DNA of 64,000 nucleotides from Viola odorata. Lineage: Eukaryota; Streptophyta; Magnoliopsida; Malpighiales; Violaceae. Positions within the stretch are counted from its first letter, which is position 1; each line of letters starts with the position of its first letter. Position numbers and translations under genes: made by a program. Below, piece after piece: positions 44,187-54,890 of this stretch. Location of the stretch: positions 37,885,514 to 37,949,513 of the forward strand of contig OY829537.1 of assembly GCA_963691705.1 (NCBI GenBank), in the 5' to 3' direction. The notes under the pieces were generated by a model. The model saw only the letters and a list, made by a program, of their open reading frames with translations. It ran no database searches and was not told the origin of the DNA.

Positions 44187-44510
44187 TGATATGATCATGG
44201 CCGAGGACGTCACTTCTGAAACATCCACCTGCGGTCGAGCCGACAACGAGCATGTATCCAATGACGAGGCCCCGATATGTCACGGGCCGATAACTAGAAG
44301 TCGGGCCAAGAAGCTAACACTTTCGCTTGAAACAGAAACGAGGGAGCCTACGCATACAACTAGAGAAAGAACATTGACGGTCATTGCTCATTACCTGGAA
44401 CATGAACTATCGGAAACATGGAAGCAAACGGTATCCGATAACATTTCGACTAACGAAAGCATATTGATCCCAAATCCCACCAACAACATGAAATCAGGCG
44501 GGAGTCGGTA
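44187..44510 (+). repeat. U3 part of 3' LTR of element E
   Basis: It starts TGATATGATCATGG and encodes a tail with GPITRSRAKKL (44284-44316). It is cut at about 44510, where an LTR of the opposite orientation begins. Confidence 0.6.
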
Positions 44511-45128
44511 TCATACTAATTGACGAAAGCGCAGGAGCTTTCAAGCCTAAAATCTTGCAAGTTGAGTCTATGGTGTTTATAGAGAGGAGTAATCTCTAAC
44601 TCAAGCAATAAACACTCAACATAAACTAAGGAAAATAGAAAAAAAGTCTAGCTATTTATACTAAGTAGCAAAAATGCCCAAAAAGTCCCTTAAAATGGCC
44701 CAAATGTCGTCTGTTGGCAATGATAACTAGTATGTCGTTTGGGTGTAAACGGCATGCCGTTTGTCTCTGGTCAAAAATTTCCAGTGATAACCGGTATACC
44801 GTTTGGACCATGCCGGTTATCTCTGGTCTAAAATGGTTCTCGGTTGAATAGTTTCCAGTGATAAACAGTATACCGTTTGGGTCTAAACGACATACCTTTT
44901 ATCTCTAGTAAAAAATGACCTCCTTGGATTTTTTATGGCTCTTTGCACGTCGCACGGCCACCGACATGGTGTATGATCATCATTAAGGTCCGACCTTCAT
45001 GTTGATGTGATTCTTTGTCCATCTCAACTCTAATCCACAAGGTAAGCTTCTTCGCTATGCTACGGGTGAGAGGTCCTTGAGGTGCCGTATCTTCGTGGCT
45101 TAAGGTAGGCATGAATGTGATCATATCA
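44511..45128 (-). repeat. Inverted LTR fragment joined to LTR of E
   Basis: Read on the minus strand it starts TGATATGATCACATTC (45128), encodes GPLTRSIAKKL (about 45076-45044), has a TATA box (AGTATAAATAGCTAG) near 44660 and stops at about 44511 without its 3' third. Its right end is inserted in the Athila-like integrase. U3 (44700-44910) carries repeated AACGGTATACCG-type modules. Confidence 0.6.
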
Positions 45129-45733
45129 TATTTTGACACACAATCAACAGCTAGCAGAATGTAAATATTACCAAATGAGTTAGGAAAAGGACCCATGAAA
45201 TCAATACCCCATATGTCAAAAATCTCACAAGCAATAATTTCATTAAGAGGCATATACTTTCTAGCTGCAATATTTCCAGTCGTTTGGCAGCTTGGGCATG
45301 CTTTGCAGTGGAGGTAACTATCTTTGAAAATAGTTGACCAAAAGAAACCAGCTTCCAAAACTGTAAGAGTTGTTTTCTTTGGACCAAAATGTCCACCACT
45401 GGACATAGAATGACAAAATTTTAGGATAGAAGGTACCTCATCGCGGTTGCACACCTCTTTACCAATTGGTCCGAGTAATTTTTTTCATAGGTAGGGATTG
45501 TCCCATACGTAGTACCTGGATTGTTTCCTGATCCGTTATCACTCAGAGGCTGTAGAATCTGCAGGAAAAGAATCAAAGGCGCAATAGTTAGCAATGTCGA
45601 AAAATCAAGGAAATACAGCGTGGGCAAGACACAAGTGTTCATCCGGGAATGTGTCGCGGATGGGATTTGGGTTGTCTTCCTCTTTCAAAGGGAGCCTACT
45701 AAGATGGTCTGCAACAAGATTCTCAGTTCCTAA
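45129..45733 (-). pseudogene. Athila-like RNase H end and integrase start
   Basis: On the minus strand: N-L-V-A-D-H-L-S-R-L (about 45710-45680) closes RNase H. Integrase follows with H-C-H..H-F-G-P-K-K-T, C-K-A-C-P-S-C-Q, and W-G-I-D-F-M-G-P-F-P (first catalytic Asp). It is cut at V-D-C-V-S-K-Y by the LTR at 45128, so the other two catalytic residues are absent. Confidence 0.75.
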
Positions 45734-46617
45734 TACAACACGGCCCGGCTTGTTGTTTGCGAGCCAAAATGTGAAGTACTTAGGGAGGATCTAGCCTTGA
45801 TTTTGTCACACAAAACACAACAAGAAATACACAAGAAAGTATGGTGGAACATAAGGGAGGAATGCAACAAAATAGATACAGGAAAGAAGGATATTACCTT
45901 AAGAATGCAGATGAAATTTGAGATGATAACTTGAGTAGATGAACGAATTGAAACTTGAGTTACACTTGAGGCACGTCTTGAAACACGGGTTTAATTTATC
46001 AAGAACACAAACACTTAATATTTAAATCTCATAAAATCACACAAATATGAAGTAACAATGAATTACACAAAGTGATAGTTTATGTTTTACTTACGAGGTA
46101 TCAAAGCACTATCAAGCTTAGAAGCTCATAAGAGAGTTTAGCGTGAGGAGTATTCTTAAACTCATGAATAAACAAATTCACTTTGACATCTAAACTAAAG
46201 AAAATATGGAAAAAACTAGCTATTTATACTAGGTTACATAAATGGGCACTTTGGGATAAGTTTGCCCTTAAAAAACGTCCAACTTAACCATCTTTCTAGT
46301 GCTTAATGGAATACCTTTAAGCTAACGGCATACCTTTAAGCTCTTAACAACATACCTTTAAGAGACAGTTTTCTAGAGCCAATTTATTCTTGTGACTAAC
46401 AGTATACCATTAAGGACTTAAAGGTATGTCGTTAATTGCTGGATTTTTGCGTGGTTCTCACGTGCGCATGGTCGGGTGACCTAGGGTTGGCGCGGGCCTC
46501 GCCTAGGGTTTGTGATGGCTCCTCGCATGTCTCTTGGCCTCCGGATGCATGCTCAATCATCACCAAGACTAGGTTAGGCGTGATTTCCAAGTCAAACTCC
46601 TAAAGTAATAGAATTCA
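45734..46617 (-). repeat. Solo LTR inside the Athila-like RNase H
   Basis: 884 bp. On the minus strand it starts TGAATTCTATTAC (46617), with TATA box AGTATAAATAGCTAG near 46230. Its last third matches LTR C (ttcaagacgtgc, ctagatcctccc). The flanks CCTAA (45729-45733) and CCGAA (46618-46622) differ by one base and fit a target duplication; removing the LTR rejoins RNase H sequence. U3 has repeated TAAAGGTAT modules (46290-46440). Confidence 0.7.
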
Positions 46618-48030
46618 CCGAATCAATCTGGGTTTAACATCTGTCTTGGTCAAGAGGCATATTAGCATTGTATGATCTGAAAAAAACAATTACTTTAGTT
46701 CCCAAAAGATATTGTCTAAATTTATCCAAAGCAAAAAATACAACAAAGTTCTTTCTTAGTGGTTGTGTAGTTGCGCTGGGTCTTATCCAAAAGTTTGGAA
46801 GCGTAATAGATGACATATGTCTCGTGATCTTACTTCTGGCCTAAGATAGCACCAGCAATGGTGTTGCTAGCATCAAACATGATCTCGAAGGGAAGATTCC
46901 AGTTGGGAGCCTTAATGATAAGGGCAGAGATTAACTTCTCCTTCAACAAATCAAAGGCAACTTTGCATGTAGCATCAAACACAAAATCTTCATCCTTTTG
47001 CAATAGCTTGCACATTAGTTGAGTGATCTTGGAGAAATCCTTAATGAACCTCCTATAAAATCCGGCATGCCCAAGAAATGAATGCACTTCCCAAACACAA
47101 GTAGGTTAGTATAACCTCGATTTTAGCCTTATCTACTTCTATTCCTTTACGAGAGATAATGTGTCCAAGAATAAGACCTTGATCCACCATAAAGTGGCAC
47201 TTCTCATAATTAAGCACAAGGTTAGTATCAATGTAGCGTTGCAAGATTTTCTTAAGATTAGCCAAAAAATCATTAAAAGAATTTCTATAAACGGTAAAAT
47301 CGTCCATAAATACCTCAATATCATTCTCCATAAACTCGGACAATATGCTAACCATGCATCTCTAGAAAGTAGTAGGAGTATTGCAGAAGCCGAAGGGCAT
47401 TCTGATGTAGGCAAAAGTACTGAAGGGACAGGTGAATGTAGCCTTTTTTTTATCCTCGCCAGCTATTGGTATTTACTGGAAACCGGAGTACCCATCCAAA
47501 CAACAATAATGTGTCCTGCCCGCAAGATGCTCTAGGAAGTGCTCTTTTCTAGTGGTTGCATTCAACCGCCTATAGTCTATACAGACTCTCCAACCATTAT
47601 GGATCCGAGTAGGTATCAATCCTCCATGTTGTCCAATAGTGATGGTGATACTTGTCTTCTTAGGCATGACCTGAACTAGGATGACCCAAGAGCTGTTGGA
47701 GATTAGGTAGATGACACCTGCATCCAGCAGCTTCAGGATCTCCTTCTTGACAACATTCACCATTAGTGGATTCAACCCTCATTGAGGTTGTAGGAAAGAT
47801 CGTCTATCATCTTCAAGATGGATGTGATAAGTGCAAAGGGCTGGTGAGAGTCCTTTGATGTCGGCGATCGTCTATCCTATAGCCTCTCAAAATCCCTTTA
47901 GCATAGACACAAGCTCACGTTCCTCGGTGTGATCAAGTTTGCTAGAGATGATTACAGGGAGTGTCTCATTCTCGCCGAGATATGTGTATTTAAAGTTCTT
48001 GGGCAAAGTCCTCATGCCCAAGGACAAGAC
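46618..48030 (-). pseudogene. Athila-like reverse transcriptase and RNase H
   Basis: On the minus strand from about 48030: Y-T-Y-L-G-E-N-E-T-L-P-V-I-I, D-I-K-G-L-S-P, L-L-D-A-G-V-I-Y, V-C-I-D-Y-R-R-L-N, L-D-G-Y-S-G-F, then E-V-F-M-D-D-F-T-V-Y (active site, about 47320), F-L-G-H-A-G-F-Y-R-R-F, and RNase H F-D-A-S-N. Frame changes occur near 47360-47470 and 46830. This is the Athila/Tat branch rather than the chromovirus branch. Confidence 0.75.
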
Positions 48031-49830
48031 TTTCCCGCACCAAACAAGTCGTTAGTCCTCACAAAATAAGATGTATGCATTCATACTCATAAACAAGGCT
48101 AGGTGTTTACACTTTTAAGAATGCAATAAACATAGCACAAGGGTTAGATTTCCAATGTCAATCCGAGTGAGAGTACACATGCATGGGCATTCTAATAATC
48201 AAAAGGACTTTCCAAGAAAAGGTAATGTGCGGTGTAGGATAAAGGAAGAGGAAAGAAATGAGAAATAAGGATGAGGAGGAGGAGAAGAAAAAGGAATAGA
48301 AAGAGTTAGCTCAAAGATAGAAAGAATTCCTTAGCGAAAGGGAAGAGGGTTCGGTAAGCAGTACTCGACAGCCGGTTGCAATGAGGGCAAGAGACTTAAA
48401 TTCCTCTTTCTTTGCTTGGGGAGTTTCTTTTCTGGATCAGTACTGGTGACTCTTGGCGCCTCTTCGGTGCTTGCCTCTACTTTTATTGTGTTCTTCAAAC
48501 ACTTTATTCTTTTTTATTTTTAATAAAATACAAGCAGTAGTAGGGCAAGCACAAATCTTTTTCCTTTCTTCTCTTTTCTTTTTCTTATTTCGGATTTGGT
48601 ACAACAACCTTTCATCCTAACTTTCTTATGTCTTCCCCCCGGCAAGGCCTTGTCATAAACTGTCATGGGTATTCTTTTCACCCCATTAGGCCATTCTCCA
48701 TTAAGTGTCTTTAACCCCCAGCAGTAACCATCGTAAAGTACTACTAACCAGCTAAGGAGGGGTTTAAGACAGAAAAGAAAAGGCTTGAACGACATACGAG
48801 GGAATACGAATTTAGAGTGGGGAGCAAAGGGCAGTGTCAAGGGCATGCGGGTAGAAAGTGTCAAAAAAAATGCAAAAGAGAGCAAAGTCCAATATCATCT
48901 TACTGTTATCCCATGTCTAATAGTGCCTATACCCTGGATATTATGCAAACCTAACTAGTGTCGAGTTATACATTATAACACACGAAAAATATTAGTGTAA
49001 AGGCTCAATGTGCTTACAGGGCCATACAATTGACTACAAGCGTCTAGGGTATGATGCGGATATAAGAGCAGGCAGGCAGTGATCATGCATGTCAAATAAA
49101 GTGCGGTGAATGCTCAAATTATCTTGGATGCAGTGGAATGATATAGTGTGCTCTATATAGGGAGGTTTGAAAATGATAGGTAGTGTGTCACCATAGCAAA
49201 AATATTTACAAAGCATAGTTCACAAAAGGAAAATCCTAAGAAAGTTTATCTAAAAATCAAAAACTTTTGCCCAAATTAAACACACAAAAACAAACAAATA
49301 AACACATAAGTATCCCTCCCCCACACTAGGCAGCACATTGTCCTCAATATGAAGAAGGGACTCAAACGAGGGTATACGAAAAAGAAAAATAAAAAATAAA
49401 AGCCGAAAAAGAAAGAAGTTCACCAAGAGATAAATGTACAAAATTGTGCCCAAAGGCAAGAAAGTTTGGAGGGGAAATCAAGGGCTAGCAGGAGGTTGAA
49501 GCCTCTATGCCAGCTCATCGGGAAGCGCCTCGAGGCGGTGGAGAGTGGATCGTAGCAGGGCAGTGATTTCCAACTAGATTACAGTGGGGGTTGTCTGGTC
49601 ACTGGTGTGCTGTGCAATAGGACTTTGATGCTCGGGTTTGGGGACAGGAGGTGGAACAACAACACGCGGGGCATCATCAGCGATAAGGTCTGGGTACCAA
49701 AATTTACCACCAATTCGGGTGCCGAAGATGCAATCCTTTAATTGCGTGCAACCTGTGCTAAAATGCAAAATACTATCGACCAAAAAGTAACTCATACCGC
49801 ATCAATAGGGTGATCTGTGAAGTTAGAAAA
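48031..49830 (-). other. Athila-like 3' region displaced between gag and RT
   Basis: No RT, gag or protease motif. A tract CCTAGTGTGGGGGAGGG (49330-49314) preceded by GAGGACAATGTG resembles the purine-rich tail after pol in Athila elements. The 121-codon (48520-48885) and 73-codon (49574-49795) minus frames are not recognised. Its place between gag and RT implies rearrangement. Confidence 0.45.
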
Positions 49831-49839
49831 CCCACAAGC

Positions 49840-50792
49840 CTTGACTTGGGCAGGCTATCTACAAGACATGTTCTGTAAAAGATTAGTAATGGTGCTGAGT
49901 TAGGTTTCTATGGCAGCGACTCTAACTTCATTAACAGGCAACGTTCTTTTCGAAGGCATATTGTTCTTAGACATGAGTTCAATCAAGGCTTTAGTGGCCA
50001 CAAGAGTGAGAGCACAAAGGGCGCGTTGGCTAGCTGCATCCAACTTGTCCTTATCATTTTGCTTCATCACATCAAAAAATACTAGATCAAGGAATGATCA
50101 GGTAAGCCATATGAAGGGCAGACGGTTTGCATTCTCTTGAATCACTCATGGTGTTGATGGAGATTCTCATCATCTTTTTGGAGGATGGAGACTAGATCTT
50201 TGCGGGTTGCCACTACCATGGAGGATGGATAGTATTTTTCAGTGAAAGCTTTAGACATCTGGTCCCTCATGGTGATTGATTTGGTGGAAAGATTGAAAAA
50301 TCATAATTTGGCATCTCTTGTGAGAGACCAAGGGAAGACTCGTAGCTTTGCATGGTTGATCTGGACTTGCTCTGGTTGCATGGTCTCGCAATTGAAGTGT
50401 AATTATTGGAGATGGGTGTGAGGATTCTCCTTGGGCAAGACATGAAAAATGGATAAGTGATGACTAGTAGCAGATTTGATTACCCAATCATGAGGTACGG
50501 TCAGGTAGGCAATGAACTTGCATGTTTATTCTGGAGCAGCACTCAGGTCTGGAATGGTCTGAATGGCGGCGTCGTAAACCATGATATTTGGTTTTAATGA
50601 TACTGGTTTGTCTATGTCAAGGGCAAGATTAACAGGTGGAGAAAGATTGTCAAAGGTTAGAAGGGTTTCTGTCGAAGGGCTGGTGGATAACTTCTTCGTT
50701 GTCAGTGGGTGGTTGTCTGACTATTCCTCTAAGTCTTCTTTCTGACTTGTGATTTCAGGATCTAGTGGTGTAAGTTTCAGATTGGTTGTCAT
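49840..50792 (-). pseudogene. Athila-like gag
   Basis: ATG at 50792. Typical Athila capsid wording with breaks: R-V-F-P-W-S-L-T-R-D-A-K-L, F-N-L-S-T-K-S-I-T, K-A-F-T-E-K-Y-Y-P-S, and C-P-S-Y-G-L-P-D-H. Stops are scattered throughout. Confidence 0.65.
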
Positions 50793-50829
50793 GGTCATAC
50801 AAATAAAAAGAATTAAATAAGTACCGTAG

Positions 50830-50847
50830 TCCCCGGCAACAATGCCA
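50830..50847 (-). other. Athila-like primer binding site
   Basis: TGGCATTGTTGCCGGGGA on the minus strand matches, with two changes, the TGGCGCCGTTGCCGGGGA site of Athila elements (Asp tRNA). Confidence 0.75.
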
Positions 50848-50852
50848 AAATT

Positions 50853-51429
50853 TGATCGATTGTCAAAATCGTAAAAAATAACAATAAAAACCTATAGCCT
50901 AGTGCACAAAATAAATTGTGTAAAGTGGTAATAGGATCGTCGATAGAGACTAGGGCAAGACGTATTCTTTCAGTAGTGACAAAAAATAACAAAGCAAAAC
51001 AAGTAGCAAGATAGAGGTTTTGAGGTTGATTGAATTAATCTATTAGTAAAATAAACAAAGTAGAAATAAATACTAAGGTAAACCAAGCAGAGAAAGCTTC
51101 CTAGTAAAGATCTATCTTCGGTTATGATTAATGTCAATTGATCATCAGTACAAGGGTGTTCTATTCCTAACTTGTAGGTGCGCTATAAAGACTAGGTACG
51201 CTTATAAGGATTTAACCCAACTGCCCATGAAGAGGAGTAAAGACACATCTAGGGCAAGACAAATAGGATGCTCGAAGCCTTTAACCCTAATTAGTTGTTT
51301 ACTAGAATTAGATTGGACCAACGACTTGATGGCTTTTAGTTAGATGTCTACTCTATCAAGCAACTTCGTCTAGCAGCTAGACTGTAAGAACGATGATAAT
51401 TAACTAGGCATAATTATAGGCTGGCCTAA
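50853..51429 (-). repeat. Truncated 5' LTR of the Athila-like element
   Basis: It ends (minus strand) ...CAATCGATCA next to the PBS spacer. The other end is lost at the insertion of element C (51430). Confidence 0.6.
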
Positions 51430-52362
51430 TGATACTATCACGTCTAGCCTAGTCTTGATGATGATCGCGCACGCGCCCGAAGGACGAGAGACATGCGCCC
51501 ACATATCGCGAACCCTAGCCGAGATGCGCAAGAGACTATCGGAAGTCACATGGGATGGCCAGAAAACCCATGAGGCCTTCTCACACGAAACTCTCACAAG
51601 GCATAAGGCCACCCGCGCAAACCCTAGGCCACCCGCGTGGCCAAGCTTTCACCACGAGTGCGCTAACCCTAGGCCGCGACCGAGACCTTGCTAAGAGCAC
51701 ACACCAAATTTACTCACATAGCCTTGGCTCATGATTCCATTCAAGCTGGGCTTAGAAGCCCATCCAAGAGGCTAGGATGCTTACCAAGAAGAAGGAGTTC
51801 ATTAAGGGAAAACTTGTCCAACATTGCCCATTTTGTGTAATAGTACACATAGCTAGTTTCTTGCGTTTCTTAGTTAGTTTTTGATGAAGTGAATATTTGT
51901 ATTGAGTTGAGATTACTCCTCTTATTATTCACTAAAAACTCATCCTGTGGGATTTTAAATTGGATGATACTTTCATACCCCGCAAGTAAAACCCAAATCA
52001 TCCACCCTTTATGTAGTTCGTTGCTACCTCATTTATGTGAACTTATAAATGTGAAATATTGAGCGTTTGTGTTCTTGACAATTTGTACCCGTATGTTCAA
52101 GACGTGCATAAAGTATATCTCAAGTTTCAATCTTTCATTTGTTAAAGTTTCCACCTCTATCTCCCTCCGCGTTCTTCCGGGTACTATCGTTCCTCATTTT
52201 CGTGTGTCTTTCTTATAATCATTTCCGCTGCATCTCTCTATCATTTCATCCATATATTCTACTTGTTTTCTTGTTGTTTTATGTCACAAATTCATAGAGC
52301 TAGATCCTCCCCAAGTGATACACATTCGGCTTCCAAATAGGAAGTCGGAGTGTATTTTATAA
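51430..52362 (+). repeat. 5' LTR of element C
   Basis: Starts TGATACTATCACG; the right edge is set by the primer site. It encodes a tail L-V-L-M-M-I-A-H-A-P-E-G-R-E-T-C (about 51448-51496), which parallels tails in the solo LTR and the LTR fragment at 45128. The GC-rich U3 has AACCCTAGGCC repeats. The 3' half matches the solo LTR. Confidence 0.65.
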
Positions 52363-52364
52363 AG

Positions 52365-52376
52365 TGGTAGCAGAGC
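52365..52376 (+). other. Primer binding site of element C
   Basis: TGGTAGCAGAGC, identical to D and M. Confidence 0.8.
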
Positions 52377-53741
52377 TTTTGGGCTCTTGAGATTGTTCTT
52401 TGTATATCTGCGTCTCTGTCCCAAAAGTCACCAAATTTTTAGGCAAAAGAACCTCTGTTTATTTGTTTCAAAAATTAATCTTTAGTTTCCCTAACATTTG
52501 GTGAAAGTTTCATGCAATTTGGAATCCAAATCAGAAAGTTGTGCAATTTCAGTCTTGGCGTTCTTCGTGTTCATACATTTTTTCTTTGTGTTTTCAGCTA
52601 AATTTTCTCTTATTTCCTGAATGAAACTTGTAGTCCTTTGTCTTAAGAGTGTCCTGTATGAAGCTTGTGAGTTATATCAAGCATTTTCTATTTTTAAAGT
52701 GCAAGAGCCGAATGTTTGTCCAAGAACAGCTCAACCGGCCAACTTGGTGTTCTTCATATGTTCTTCACTTGTTCTTTAGTCTTTTCCTTTTGATTTGTCT
52801 GTGTTTGAAATAACTGAATGAAATGTGTTTTTAACTTTGTTTAATCTGTCTTTTAAGTTTCTTGTTTCCCCTCATCAAAGCTTGACAAGCCGCACACCTC
52901 ACATTTCCCTCACCTAACACCTACACACCTCTCTCCTTAGCCTAACTGTTGGTTGTATTTTTGCCCCTCATAAAACTACAGAAAAATAGCATTTAGGTTA
53001 TCCTTTAAAGAATATTTTAGTTGGCTATTCGGTCAGCTAAGGTCTGCAACAAAAATCCCTCTCAAAGGCCTCAAAATAGCATAACTAATCTAGCCACACC
53101 TAACCAGCTACTCCCCCTAAAATGCAGACAGCGTTTTGTCCCTAGAGTAGCTGTTGTTGTGCTACTTCCTTGGCTACGTTTCAAACCTTTATTTAGCCTC
53201 TTTTAAGCTACAAAATAGCAGTGGAGTGTTTACTCTACACAAAATCCCTAAACAAAAGAGAGAAAAGATGCCAACTAAAAGTCCTAAACTATACACCAAC
53301 CTGGTTAGCTTTTGAGGGAGGACGTGAGGAAGTCCTAAACGTCCTATGTGTGTTGCTACTTGTCATACACCTCAACTTAAGTCTTTTATATTTCCTCTCT
53401 CAAAGTCCTAGCGTCTCCCTCAAAGTATTAAACGTCTAACTTGAAGTCCCAAACTCAAGTGTCATTCGGTTCCATTAAGTGTTTTCTGATTGAATCTTTC
53501 GTTTCTGTCTCTTTTATTTTGTGTCTTCGTTGCATCTTCTCGAGTCTATTTTCTTGTGATTGTTGCTTGAGAATGTTGGCTTGAATAGGGTGAGCACACG
53601 AAGCTGTTTACAAATGCTTGAGGGTTTGTGAGAATAATTTTTCCGAGAGCTTAAACACGAGGGTAAACACGTGAGGATGTGCGTATTTTTTTCGCTAACC
53701 TATATAAGTATATCTTGTTTGTTTTTATTTTGCAGTTACAA
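52377..53741 (+). other. Leader of element C
   Basis: Its first part matches the leader of element G at about 23160-23280 ('tagtcctttgtctt'). The leader motif is at 53653-53676 and acceptor-like TTTTGCAG at 53728-53735. No gene. Confidence 0.6.
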
Positions 53742-53929
53742 ATGTCTTATTTTCGAACTGATTCTTAATTTCCAGGCTACCAAGAGCCTTCAACAAGTCA
53801 TGCGCCTCACCAAGGCCGAAGTAATCAAACATTCCAACACGACCGAAAGTCCATGCCAAACCCTAGTTGGCCATTTCATGTCCAACATCCGCAATGCGCA
53901 AGCTATAGACTAGGTCCCTCTAAACAAGG
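53742..53929 (+). pseudogene. Gag start of element C
   Basis: M-S-Y-F-R-T-D-S then a TAA. A later frame is Pro/His-rich (H-Q-G-R-S-N-Q-T-F-Q-H-D-R-K) until element D begins. Confidence 0.5.
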
Positions 53930-54876
53930 TGATACGATAACGACCGATAATGCAACTATACCGATGATCAAAACCATTACCGATGATGCACCGATCCCAC
54001 ACACCGAGTCCATGACGCCACAAGGACCAATAACCCAAAGCAAGGCCAAGAAACTTACACTATAGGTTGAAGTAGCAATGAAAGAGACTTCCAAACCCGA
54101 AGGGTGAACTCTAACGGTACTCAAAAACTGTACCGGGGTCCAAGAACCTAACGGGGAACACTACCGGGATAATATCGGGAACGTGCAACCTTTTGGAAGT
54201 AACCAGCTACCGGTAACCTTTAAGGAAGTTATCAGGCACAAGTACATTTTCAGGAAAGGACAATTACCAGGAATCTCCAATGGACCGAGGGTTTGCATAC
54301 CAACATATACCTATCGGGAGCCAGCTGGAAAACTACTGGATATTGATAACCAACTGGACTCTTGACGTCTTCACTCGCGCAACATTTTAGACAATTGGAA
54401 GCTGGAGTTAACAGCTAATCGATAGGTACTCTATCACCATACCGTTAAGCTCTCCAAATTGATTAAAATATTATGTTCTCCTCCCTAACTCTCACTTGGA
54501 AATCAATCTCCTTTGTGAGCTTGTTACTTGTGTTTGCCACAACAATCTTGTAACCTTTGGTAACCCACTATGAATGAAACATATGAATATTACCGACTGT
54601 TTTACATTTGTGTGTTCATCAAGATTCATGAGTGTTTAATACTAATCTCCACTGTGTTCATCTTCCCCTTCTCAATTCCGTCCAATCATCCCTCTCAGTA
54701 ATCTCTTCCTTTTCCACCAAGTCTTTCCTTGAATTTCCTATTTCCGCTGCGTCATCCGTGTTTTCCTTATTTATTTGAGTCGTGTTTTCTTGTTATTGTA
54801 TGGATAAACTCTTAGGCTAGATCCTCTTAATTATTCCATACACTATGGTTCATCTAATACGAGCCGGAGTATACCA
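53930..54876 (+). repeat. 5' LTR of element D
   Basis: Starts TGATACGATAACG and ends GTATACCA. It encodes GPITQSKAKKL (54024-54056). U3 has many short TACCGG/GGTAAC modules (54110-54350). The primer site follows at 54879-54890 (TGGTAGCAGAGC), proving this is a 5' LTR. Confidence 0.7.
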
Positions 54877-54890
54877 TATGGTAGCAGAGC

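Larger units (their letters stand above)
40590..44510 (+). mobile_element. Truncated chromovirus-type element E
   Basis: It starts inside RT ([13 protein letters not shown]) and runs through RNase H, integrase, the D-S-R-N-P tail (E-T-N-S-R-T-N-P-F-E-G-G-G-D-D, about 44149-44190) into the U3 of a 3' LTR (44187-44510). LTR R-U5, gag, protease and the RT N-terminus are missing. A Mutator-like element interrupts RNase H at 41434-42850. Confidence 0.75.
45129..51429 (-). mobile_element. Athila-like Ty3/gypsy element, minus strand, rearranged
   Basis: 5' LTR part (50853-51429), Asp-tRNA-type PBS (50830-50847), gag (49840-50792), a 3'-type region in an abnormal place (48030-49830), RT-RNase H (46618-48030) and integrase (45129-45580). 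A solo LTR (45734-46617) interrupts RNase H. All coding parts contain stops. The 5' LTR is truncated by element C and the integrase by the LTR fragment ending at 45128. Confidence 0.75.
51430..53929 (+). mobile_element. Chromovirus-type element C (5' part)
   Basis: 5' LTR, primer site, leader and gag start. It is interrupted by element D at 53930, so the rest must lie beyond the window. It is inserted in the Athila-like LTR. Confidence 0.7.

Noticed and set aside
48520..48885. Possible Athila env gene
   Set aside because: The frame has some hydrophobic stretches but no signal peptide plus transmembrane layout or recognisable env motif; left as unassigned.
52365..52376. tRNA-like TGGTAGCAGAGC
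   Set aside because: It is a primer binding site next to an LTR; there is no tRNA cloverleaf around it.
53930..54876. 3' LTR of element C
   Set aside because: A primer site and leader follow it and it does not align well with LTR C, so it is the 5' LTR of another element.
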